Source: Ignelater luminosus (Eukaryota > Arthropoda > Insecta > Coleoptera > Elateridae). From it: a stretch of 64,000 nucleotides of DNA. The notes below the pieces were generated by a model, which saw nothing but the letters and a program-made list of their open reading frames with translations, made no database searches and was not told the DNA's origin. This document shows positions 56,301 to 64,000 of this stretch, one piece after another. The translations under genes and the position numbers were made by a program. The stretch is taken from the NCBI GenBank assembly GCA_011009095.1, contig VTPC01089970.1, forward strand, positions 186,001 to 250,000. Direction: 5' to 3'. Every line of letters starts with the position of its first letter. The stretch's first letter is position 1.

Positions 56301-59300
56301 GTTTCAGGTTCGTATGAATAGACCCAAGTTTCATCACCTGTAACAATGTCGTAAACCAGATTTGATGATCTTCGATTGAACTTTTTCAGCATTTCTGTAC
56401 ACCATGACTTCTTTTTTGAGTACTACTCAAGCTGTGGGAAACCCATCGAGCGTAAAGCTTCCTCAGATTTAAATGTTCATGCAAAATGTATGTACATGTT
56501 TCATGTCGATGCCAAGCGATGACTTAATCTCATGGTATGTCACACGATGATCCATCTCTATTATCTCACGTACAGCATCGATGTTTTTTGGAGCAACAGA
56601 TGTTGATGGACATCCCTTAGAGTAGCATGGTCAGGACTGAATCTTGCAAACCAGTTATAAACTGTTGCATTGGAAGATGCTTCATCCTTAAAAGCTCTTC
56701 GAAGCTGTTCAATGGATTGTTTCAGAGTTCGGCCACATTTAAAAATCATAAAAAATCATGGCTCGATGATAATTCCATTTTTTCACAAATATACTTTTTC
56801 AAATAACTGTGTGAACAGTATTGTTTAACCTGCATTTGATCTGTTAATGCTACTAAGCATAAAAAATGTCAAATGTTACAAAAACAATATTAACAACTCT
56901 CCAGCTACGCTACAACTATATGATTCTAAAAATTTTTGCAGCTACCCTCATAGGCTACATGTTTGATGTGAAACAATGTTAATAAGTATTTAACACAATA
57001 TTAATCAACAAAATAATATTACACTACAAAGATCATTAAAATCTCAGTTCCCAGTAGCCTGTGAAATTTTCCCATAGGGCATAGCTTAGATATGATGCAC
57101 ATCAATTAAGGCAACACAACCTACAAATCGTGCAAACTGTCAAACTGAAAATAAAAGAAGCTAAGACATGACTTTTTTCTCATTGCCTACTAGGAACTGC
57201 AATTATTTTTTATAATTTTTGCTGTTTGATGATTCTTTTTGACTTATGTTAGGTAAAAGATAAAGGTTATCAAATATAATTTTTTTCAATTGCCCTCTGT
57301 GTATGTATGTATCTATCTGTCTATTCGGAAATTTGAGCGCGTCACCATGGATATTATTATTTACATTTACTCAAAAATCAGATTGCCGTGTTTGAACTGC
57401 ATCCGCAAACAAAGCTAACACAATTTTTTAACAAATTTGAAACTCAGTCATTCTTTTATTGAAAAACAATGCTTTTAAATTAAATTTAATCTAATCAATA
57501 TTAATATGGGGTGGTTGCAGTGGAATCACATACACTTGCCTGTAAAAGCATTTTCGTACTGCACCGGACCGAGATCCTTTTCTTACTGCACCGGACAAGC
57601 TACATTTTCGTAATGATCCGGACCGCGTTTGTTTTCGTACTGCATCGAACGGTGTATAATTGCCTTTTAATTAGCTCACTGATATGAAAGTATTGGGTTT
57701 CAATTATTAAGTATAAACAACATTGTCGTTTGTACATATTTACACAGTGATGTACCTGGGCAGGGAGCGGAAGGGGCAGTCCGCCCCGGGCCACATCTAG
57801 TATTAAAGAAATGCCATTTATTAGTCTTTTTGGATGATTCAAATTAATCTTTGGTGTGCTTTAAATCAGTTGTTTTTGACACGGAGGAAAGACACTTCCT
57901 GCCTGTCATTACTTGTATGAATTCCATTTCAAATATTAAAGAATTAATGCAATTTTTTGATGATGTTACAGCCTGAAACTATGATGTCAAAACAAAAATT
58001 GAAGGACATCAAATTGTGGCAAATATTCAGACATCACACTCCCATTAGCAACCTTTTTTCGTACAACCAATAATAAAAGTTTCAGCATCAATGTCCCTTG
58101 CTTTTTATTCACACTGTATAATGAAGTGCTTTTATGTAGTTTAATTTATCGTTTTTATAACAAGTAGCATCGCATCATCTCGCTTAATACCTAATCTTGA
58201 TAGTTCATATTCATATTCTTATTTTTAAATGCAAAGGGAAAAATAGCAGTTCCTGCTTAAGTTTACTAAAAACTGCAGTTAACCAAAGAACATTGCTTTT
58301 CAGCACTACAAATATTAAGCACAATCTGACTCATAACCAGAATTAAAGAACAAAATAGGTTCCCTCTTAAGTTCAATAAATCAAAAACACATATCACTTT
58401 TAGAATTAAAATATGGGTTTCAATTTCAGTTACGTTCATTAGATTTTTAAATATTTCTGTTTCGATTTCGTTCACTGAAAACAAGCAGTTACTTTTGGTT
58501 TTGGATTACGGTTTCATTTAGGTTCAGACCCCTGGTTAGAGTGTATTTGACATTGCAATTTACAAATTGACTTAGATTTTGTTGATTATTAACTGATATT
58601 TTTGAACAACTTTTAGCAACGCGATATTTAATTTAAGGTTATTGTCATTGTTTTAAACTCAAAACTAGTTTTACTCATCCAAAAGTTTTGTTTATATTAA
58701 ATGTCCTCTATAAAATATGCCATCTTACAGCATAATCTTTTTTTCGAACGCAGCAAATTTGAATTATCATTTTTGTCTTCATGCATAAAATAGGATGCAA
58801 CTCCTAGTGTTAGTACTTTTACTTCTTCTTTTACCTTTTACTTGTTTGATGCTACAGCATTTATGAAAAAAATAACATAAACATAACCTCAAATTCAGCA
58901 GACATTTTGCAGAATGCGACTTTGGAGAGATTGAAGGTAAAATAAGGTTATGTTTCACATTTCGAAAGTTTATTTATATTTCTAATCTTTAAGATTAAGA
59001 GATGCATATAAATTTTAATCAGTCAATCAATAGTTGTACTGCCAATCTCTCAATTCTCGACAAATGCAAATTCTATTACCTAATACTTTCTATTTATCAT
59101 GGCCGCAGTGAATTTTTTGATACTCAGATAATCCACATAGTCTTGGAAAAATACATGAAAGTAATCAGTTTGACAGTTTGTAAAAGAATGCCGAGGGGCA
59201 AAGTGTTGTCTGAAGATTTGCGCAGAGTTATCATGAATTTATCAGCTGTAAAATTACTAAAACATTAGGATTATTGCATTATACTGTATGAGATATTATT

Positions 59301-62300
59301 AAATATCACAAAGAAACAGGTCCGATTGCTGCAAAGCAATGTTTCAAACGAAGTTCTGCTATAACGGATGCCTAATTACAAATTATGGGACGTTTGGTTA
59401 AGAAAAATCGTCGTGCTAGTTCCACAGTTCTCACTCCCCTCTGGAATGAAATTATAGAAAAAAATTATTCAAAATACACTACTGCGTGCACTGAAGCGTG
59501 TGGGTTATAATTTTTATAAGGTAAACATATTTTTGGTTTAGCGTTAGTACCCTTTAACAAAATTTTTCCCACCCCATTAGGCGAAACAGAAACCACTATT
59601 AACTAATAAACAAATGAAAAATTGTATGGTGCGGGCTAGAGCTTACAAAAATTGGACTTTGGAAGATTGGGGCACAGTAGTTTGGTCTGATGAATCACGT
59701 TTCGTGGTATCCATAGGTGATAGTAGGAGTAGAGTAATAAGAACTTTTATTATGGTGTGGGGCAGCATGTCTTCCTCCAGTGTGGGTAGACTGTATTTTG
59801 CAGATGGTACAATTAATGCTAACAAATACATTGAAATTCTGAAATGGCATCTTTTGCCTACAATTGAATCTTTAGAGTTAGACAGTAGGAAACGAGTTTT
59901 TCAACAAGATGGTGCTCCATGTCATAGCGCAAGAAAGATAAAAGTCTGGATGACTGAAAATAACCTAGAGACATTGCCCTGGGTCTCTAGTAGCCCGGAT
60001 CTATCATCTATCGAAACGTTGTGGAACAGAATGAAAAAGAAGCTCAGAGAACATCCTGCTCGAACACTCAATGATTTGAAACGCAGACTTCAAAAGATTT
60101 GGGACTCATTTGTTCCGGATGAGTGTAAAGCACTGGTTGATACCATGCCTAGTCGAATTGAAGCTGTTTTAAAACACAAAGGCAGTGCTACCCAGTGGTA
60201 GAAAGCTGTATTTAAAACGTTAGTTTTGTAGTCTAAGAGTGATGTTTCTTAAAATCAAATAATATTTAATGAGTTAAGTTTAAATATGTGTTATATATAT
60301 TGATATATTACTAATACATTCTTAGTTAATATAGCTTTTTGATTAACAACTTTAGTTTTCATTCATTTAACGTAAATAGAAATTAAGCAGCTAAAACGCA
60401 TTAAAAAAGTAATGGGCGAACTGATCTGCAATAGGGTTCGCATATGGTAGTAGCTACTACTGCAAAAATGAAAAATACTGAATCTCATGCATCCAATGTT
60501 CCATCTTCCGTGTGATATTAAAATCTATTAGTAAGTTTTTTAAATAGGACTTGCTAGGTTTTAATATCACACAGCAGCAGTGTTCAATAAATAATTCGAG
60601 ATGGCTTCCTATTGATTGAATTATTTTGAAATAGACATGGCAGCAAATCTATTCAATGGCTTTCGTTTTCTGTCATTGGAACAAGTTCAAAAATATTTAA
60701 CTTTTGATGTATCAAATTTAACCTCACTTATGTAAGTTAATGGTTTTGACAGTTGAACTTCATAATAAAAATAATAATATGGCTTTATTACTGGTACACA
60801 CAGCAACTCACTAACTAAATTTTTAACAAGATTTCCCTAGATTCTTATCTAAATCACAATGTTTTCTTACTAAAATTCTTAATTCATCATAAGAATCCAA
60901 TGCAGGTCTAACGATTTGGGACCAGGAGCAGTTAAGCAAAGTCTTAGGGAAATGGAGCTTGTATGGTAGGATGCGCCGTCGAAAAAACAAAAAACAGTTC
61001 AAATACAGCTAGGGGCATCAATTTTCTGAAATGGATATACTTTGTGCCCAATATGTCATTTTGTAAAAAAATTTCAGAATTCTCCAAAGTGTCCCTCGAC
61101 AGCTAAAGAGGGAAGGGCGTTTCTTTTTTATCCCCTCTGCCGCCTTTATTTGGTGTTCTTTAATATTGAAACTTGTAATGTTGTTTTCCTATATCTCAAT
61201 CCACCTTCCTTGAAAATTCGTTTGGAAGGGGAGGATGAAGTTCGGAGATACAGAATTTTCAATTTCTTTGCTAATTCGTCGTTTTTGGTTTTTCGCCGTT
61301 AGCGAATCATACGTTCTATCATTTTGAAATCTTCACAGTCATAAAGATTATGATAAACTACGTGAAAAGCGAAAAATCACTTTCTGCATGCACGCATGCA
61401 TTTCCTGATTTATTTTTTTGCTTCAAGAAAACGATGGCATATTTACTTTGAATCCCTAGTAAAATTTTATTTTCAGGGTTTTGAAGCCGTTTTCTCCAGA
61501 ATAAACACAAAAAAGTGCGAATGTAGACGTAAATTACTATTATGATGAATTGGACAGTGTTTCTGTATTTCAAAGTTAGGTACTTCTAGAGATTGAGATG
61601 CAGTTTTGTAGTTTGAATAGAACATTAGAATCACCGAAGCTACCAGAAACAAGTCTAGAACTCACGGGTGTATGGTTGGGAGGGTGAGTGTGCGGTGTGC
61701 TATGGAGATGTTAAAACGCTATTGGTATGTGGCTTTATAGTTATGATCTGCAAGGTAATGGGGAAAAACAAAAGAGAGTGAAAGTTCATGGGCGTGCGGT
61801 TGGGGTGGTTGTGGAGACATACCTTGCACTGTTGAATTCGTATGGTGTGGGCTGTGCCAAGAGTTATCATAGGTGTAAATTTTTCAGATACATATAAATG
61901 GATAGCAATATTCATTCTCAATCTGCATATTGGACTTTGAAAATTGAATGCACGAGAATTAACTTTAAGACCATAGCAAATATAGCAAGTTTGAGTTTGA
62001 CAATTTAGTGTGCAAGTAAAGTTAGATACACAACAGAACAATCAAATCCTAATTTCAATAAGTAACCATTTTTAAAGTTAAAATCATGTAATATTTGGAG
62101 AAATAATTAAATTTGGAGTTTAGATAAAATCAGTTTTAACGATTCTTTTAATGTTAACTTTTTTATTTTAATAGGGCTCAGAATGAGTCTTTAAAGCAAG
62201 AAATAGTGGCGCAAGAGGTGCAAATGAAAAGTCAAATATCAGTTTTGGAAAAGAAGGCTCATGAAAATTGGGTAGCCGCACGACAAGCTGAAAGAAAACT

Positions 62301-63451
62301 GGAGGATGCCAAACATGAAGCAGCACAATTAAGGAATAGAATTACATTACGTGAAAGGAATCTTAATGACGAAAAAACGCAAAATCGTAAGTTAATTAGT
62401 ATTTTAAAATAAAACTCAATAAAAATCAGTTACATAGTAACATGTTCAATTTGCATATCAATCAGTAGCAGGCATTTCATTAAACTTGCAAATAGTTAAT
62501 GAAATTTAAATTTTAAGTCATATAAAATTGTTAAAAATTAAAAACTTTTTATTATGCAGGTCTCCAGTCTCCACTAGAACAAAATGGAGAATTACCTGTA
62601 TCACCACTACACATGACAAACGATACAGCAGCATCTCCTCCTTTGTTGTATGGTACAAGAGACCATTTAACCACTTCGCCACCACTCCCTCCAGGTCTGC
62701 CACCTTTCCTACCACCACCTCCAGGTGTACCATTTATGCCTCCTCCTCTTGGTGGAGCTCCTCCTATGCCATTACCACATGGTTTCCTACCACCACCACC
62801 ACCGTCTATGTTACCTGGTGATCACAGGCCTCCACCACTTGGTAGAATGTCTTCCCCACCACTAAATTCCCGTTATTCTCCTGACACGAGAGCTTATTCT
62901 CCTTATAGTAGGAACAGTCCATACCCCACTTCAGATGATGATTATGGTAGATCATCACCTCCACCTCCAGTATATAGAGGATATAGTCCATACAACAGGG
63001 GAGATGAAAGACGTGATTTTAATAGACCCCCTCCACCACCAATTAGAGGTAGTAATAGGAATAATAAAGGTAAGTTGCAAAATACTTTGTTAAAGAAACC
63101 AATATACATAATGCTAATTATTCTCCTGACACGAGAGCTTATTCTCCTTATAGTAGGAACAGTCCATACCCCACTTCAGATGATGATTATGGTAGATCAT
63201 CACCTCCACCTCCAGTATATAGAGGATATAGTCCATACAACAGGGGAGATGAAAGACGTGATTTTAATAGACCCCCTCCACCACCAATTAGAGGTAGTAA
63301 TAGGAATAATAAAGGTAAGTTGCAAAATACTTTGTTAAAGAAACCAATATACATAATGCTAATTTTTATTATAGGTGTAACTCATAGTTCAGGTTCTGCA
63401 AATTCAAATGAATCTTTAGAAAAGTTAAATCGACATAATTCAAAGGTTTAG
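44346..63451 (+). CDS. TANGO1: Transport and Golgi organization protein 1 (MIA3 homologue)
   Basis: Seven coding exons: 44346-44457, 44888-47032, 53901-55110, 55163-55264, 62175-62386, 62560-63069, 63375-63451; all GT-AG, phase kept, 4368 nt, 1455 aa (fly Tango1 about 1430). Residues 1-24 are a signal peptide. About 29-100 form the luminal MIA-type SH3 domain: LCANQDC, then LWGAEIKGKRGYIPKSHV, equivalent to the WAG.....GYFPK motif. Residues 110-790 are a Glu/Asp-rich luminal region with an acidic run at 45541-45630 and TTPP.EN repeats at 46541-46605. LTIIIIAAITIVIFLWG (about 799-815) is the membrane span. Coiled coils follow to about 1260, then a proline-rich C-terminus (GLPPFLPPPPGVPFMPPP) that in the family binds Sec23/Sec24. 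It acts at ER exit sites in export of collagen-sized cargo. ATG 44352 is an alternative start. The two 6.9-kb introns are full of transposons; exon 6 is partly duplicated with its donor. Confidence 0.95.
47033..48436. other. TANGO1 intron 2, left part
   Basis: The first 25 codons of the intron are open in frame before a stop at 47107-47109. Otherwise AT-rich, nothing named. Confidence 0.4.
48435..50651 (-). mobile_element. Tigger-type (pogo superfamily) transposon with intact ends
   Basis: Element 48437-50649 (2.2 kb), flanked by TA at 48435-48436 and 50650-50651. Ends are CAATAGAACTCGG on the left and, reverse-complemented, CAGTAGAACTTGG on the right; both carry TAACGTCAT and TAACGACA-type subterminal repeats and a GGGACC. 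The minus-strand transposase begins at 50161 (HKVAIIKAVDSGRKKADVCR, RDFGMTNSTVCTIIKNRDKI, a CENP-B-type HTH). It continues after breaks and ends with the 174-residue open part at 49322-48798, containing NCTSVLQPMDQGVIRSLK, the Tigger T..LQP.DQGVI motif, and a D/E-rich tail. The middle has several frame changes, so it is dead. Sits antisense inside TANGO1 intron 2. Confidence 0.93.
50652..52110. other. TANGO1 intron 2, middle
   Basis: Mostly featureless. The segment 51170-51490 (GGGTGGTTCAAAAAAACC ... TCATCAAAATCGGTTGAG) has the phrasing of a dispersed arthropod repeat, but I see no second copy here. Confidence 0.35.
52111..52615. mobile_element. Second copy of the minisatellite-bearing hAT-type repeat
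   Basis: Left end AGCCGGGTTTTTTAGTCGGG aligns with AGCCTGATTTTTTAGCCGGC of the 10.4-kb element. The right module (GGGCCGGTCAAGAAGTCGCC, CGGACCGGACCGGACC, then CCATGCAAG) aligns with 10945-11035. Between are imperfect 9-bp TCGGGCCTG-like units and an internal near-duplication of about 60 bp ending in GGCTTTTGGACTTCT/GCCTTTTGGACTTCT. No matching 8-bp duplication; ends are eroded. GC-rich island in AT-rich intron. Confidence 0.75.
52616..53167. other. TANGO1 intron 2, right part
   Basis: AT-rich, nothing named. Confidence 0.35.
53168..53188. repeat. (GT)n microsatellite
   Basis: About ten GT units. Confidence 0.9.
53285..53350. repeat. Dispersed repeat, copy also at 34.68 kb
   Basis: Same-orientation match to 34676-34750 (GTGAGG.TGA.CACACT.TTG-type start, ATAGTGAAA, ATCATAAATA). 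Confidence 0.5.
55325..55670. mobile_element. 346-bp MITE with ~28-bp inverted ends
   Basis: TACTTTGTTCAACTTAACGA on the left; the right end reverse-complements to TACTTTGTTCAACTTAACAA. Non-coding interior. Ends 26 bp before the mariner at 55697. Confidence 0.8.
55695..56952 (-). mobile_element. mariner transposon, full length but broken
   Basis: Element 55697-56950 (1254 bp, the usual mariner size), flanked by TA at both ends. Inverted ends: GAGGGTAACTGCAAAAATTT and (reverse complement of right) GAGGGTAGCTGCAAAAATTT. Minus-strand transposase pieces: CGRTLKQSIEQLRRAFKDEA with NATVYNWFARF (56.7 kb, HTH), VTGDETWVYSYEPETK (56.33 kb, first Asp), IRHQDNASPHKAALTVEYL (56.05 kb, second Asp) and CPYSPDLSPNDFLFP (55.96 kb, third Asp), so a DD34D type. 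Stops and frame changes throughout. Lies antisense in TANGO1 intron 4. Confidence 0.93.
57029..57215. mobile_element. MITE, CAAGCGATC family, copy 2
   Basis: GATCATTAAAATCTCAGTTC, CCCAGTAGCCTGTGAAATTT, ACAACCTACAAA, CAAACTGTCAA and AAGCTAAGACATG match, in order, the reverse complement of the copy at 5.08-5.30 kb. Termini eroded. Confidence 0.8.
57549..57660. repeat. 27-bp tandem repeat, four units
   Basis: TTTTCGTACTGCACCGGAC-type units start at 57551, 57578, 57605 and 57632, exactly 27 bp apart, with a few substitutions each. Similar, more decayed units occur inside the hAT-type element at 10660-10830 (TTTTCGTACTGAACTGCACC). Confidence 0.85.
57661..59000. other. TANGO1 intron 4, middle: little recognised
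   Basis: A GC-richer spot at 57740-57800 (GATGTACCTGGGCAGGGAGC, CCGCCCCGGGCC) resembles a hAT end, and faint hAT-like peptides follow, but nothing firm. A small inverted repeat (AAACATAACC near 58878, GGTTATGTTT near 58948) is present. Confidence 0.3.
59188..60201 (+). mobile_element. Tc1-like transposon, transposase in two frames
   Basis: MPRGKVLSEDLRRVIMNLS at 59188 is the usual N-terminal start of this Tc1 group (MPRGKELS...). After a damaged HTH region, a 195-residue open frame at 59614-60201 holds the catalytic half: WSDESRFVV (first Asp), FQQDGAPCHSARKIKVWM (second Asp) and SPDLSSIETLWNRMKKKL (Glu after DD34), giving DD34E. It continues to LKRRLQKIWDSF at the end. The SPDL.PIE.LW motif is intact apart from small changes. 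Frame breaks occur between 59270 and 59610. Terminal repeats were not found. Confidence 0.92.
60202..60890. repeat. Intron DNA with a short perfect hairpin
   Basis: GTGTGATATTAAAA at 60510-60523 and its exact reverse complement at 60559-60572, with weaker pairing inside; possibly a tiny MITE. Otherwise nothing named. Confidence 0.5.
60898..60995 (+). repeat. 5S rRNA-like sequence (pseudogene or SINE3-type)
   Basis: AGTTAAGCAAAGTC at 60929 is one base from the 5S internal A box (AGTTAAGCAACGTC). The downstream GGAGCTTGTATGGTAGGATG parallels the 5S AGTACTTGGATGGGTGACC region at about the right distance, and AATGCA upstream parallels the 5S GAATGCA. An A-rich run (GAAAAAACAAAAAACAG) follows at 60981, as in a retroposed copy. 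The match is partial. Confidence 0.4.
61000..62174. other. TANGO1 intron 4, right part: nothing recognised
   Basis: No transposase, RNA or repeat named. Confidence 0.35.
62873..63362. repeat. 245-bp direct tandem duplication over TANGO1 exon 6 / intron 6
   Basis: 62873-63117 is repeated at 63118-63362 with no difference that I can see. Each copy contains the last 197 nt of exon 6, the donor (AAAG|GTAAGT) and 48 nt of intron. Only the first donor (63069) keeps the reading frame into exon 7; using the second (63314) ends in a stop right after the junction. Confidence 0.93.
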
Positions 63452-64000
63452 CACTTTACTTGTTGCTTTTATTATTAGTCATCAATATCTGCATTTTTAT
63501 TTTATAATATTGTCAGTTAGTAGTATCAGAAGAAGGTTTTTATTAAGGGCTAAGTTCGATTTTGTGATTTTTTTATTTTATAATAGTGAAATGTGTTTTA
63601 GGAATACAAAAACGAACTCTGCTGTAATGTGCTATTTTAAGTACAAAAATGGTAATTTAACAGAAGTTATTATTACAGCTTTACACTTGTTTTATACATA
63701 CATAGATCATATTTTCGTATTAGTTCATTTCATAAATGGTGTAGTTAAATGTTTATTTAAGTATAAATAATTTTGAAAAGTGTGATGATGATGATGGTGA
63801 TGATGAGTCTTATTAACTAAAAAAAGAGAAATATAAAAAAAAAGTTGTACAAAGTATAAATATGTAAAAAATTCTTGTATTTTTTAATACAATTTCATAC
63901 TTATAAAAAAAATAAGATTGGAAATTGGTGATAAAAACAAACTAGACTTTGCAGCCAAAATATATTTGTATGTCATTAAAGAAAAAAATAAACAGCCTAC
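63452..64000. other. TANGO1 3' UTR
   Basis: AT-rich downstream region with a GATGATGATG run near 63783. A poly(A) signal AATAAA is at 63987-63992, close to the window end; an earlier site is not obvious. Confidence 0.5.

Noticed and set aside
57740-58090. Possible hAT fragment
   Set aside because: The GC-rich start looks like a hAT end and a few peptides are suggestive, but no motif is firm and no target duplication or partner end was seen.
62528-62821. 97-residue second frame over TANGO1 exon 6
   Set aside because: Ser/Thr-rich by-product of proline-codon repeats; the other frame joins correctly on both sides.
1-64000. tRNA genes, functional rRNA and CRISPR arrays
   Set aside because: No cloverleaf with proper A and B boxes, no full rRNA, and no regularly spaced direct repeats with unique spacers were found. 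The only pol III-like boxes are the weak SINE-like and 5S-like pieces.

Overview
This is an AT-rich animal window with short GT-AG introns (43-67 nt where not invaded by repeats), host genes that read best against insect relatives, and a dense, mixed load of DNA transposons and LINE fragments. Insect is well supported. A beetle is possible (tiny introns, mariner/piggyBac/hAT/P-like content), but that is only a guess. Most of the DNA is repeat-derived or unrecognisable; the host coding part is six genes.

Layout. 1-5.7 kb: a LINE tail, a TTAA-flanked piggyBac-type element, a decayed C2H2 zinc-finger pseudogene and a small MITE. 5.77-16.29 kb: POP5 (minus; RNase P/MRP subunit) and FGGY (plus; FGGY-family sugar kinase) lie head to head across about 590 bp. 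FGGY has eight coding exons giving 546 aa, and its sixth intron is swollen to 7.4 kb by a hAT-type element full of GC-rich minisatellite, a LINE and a Ty3/gypsy fossil. 16.3-22.5 kb: intergenic, with a SINE-like piece, a 154-bp tandem repeat and a Jockey-type LINE. 22.56-27.16 kb: a cluster of three genes for secreted proteins. They share a short motif (YDQ[RK]Q.G..N......L[KE][DN]) soon after the signal peptide and otherwise diverge; I do not recognise the family, and this is the best candidate in the window for something undescribed. 27.2-44.3 kb: a repeat graveyard holding mariner, an R1-like LINE between TTAGG-type telomere-like arrays, a Tigger/pogo-like element, hAT and P-element-like transposase remnants, and several MITEs and foldbacks. 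44.35-63.45 kb: one large gene, TANGO1 (MIA3 homologue), seven coding exons and 1455 aa. Its two 6.9-kb introns carry a Tigger element, the second copy of the minisatellite-bearing repeat, a mariner, a Tc1-like element, several MITEs and a 5S-like sequence. The last part of its exon 6 is tandemly duplicated (245 bp) together with the splice donor.

The host genes do not form a pathway. POP5 processes tRNA/rRNA precursors, FGGY phosphorylates a sugar or polyol, TANGO1 organises ER exit of bulky cargo, and the YDQRQ cluster encodes presumed secreted proteins of unknown role. Exon coordinates were derived by hand from reading frame, GT-AG sites and remembered family sequences; no alignment or transcript was available.
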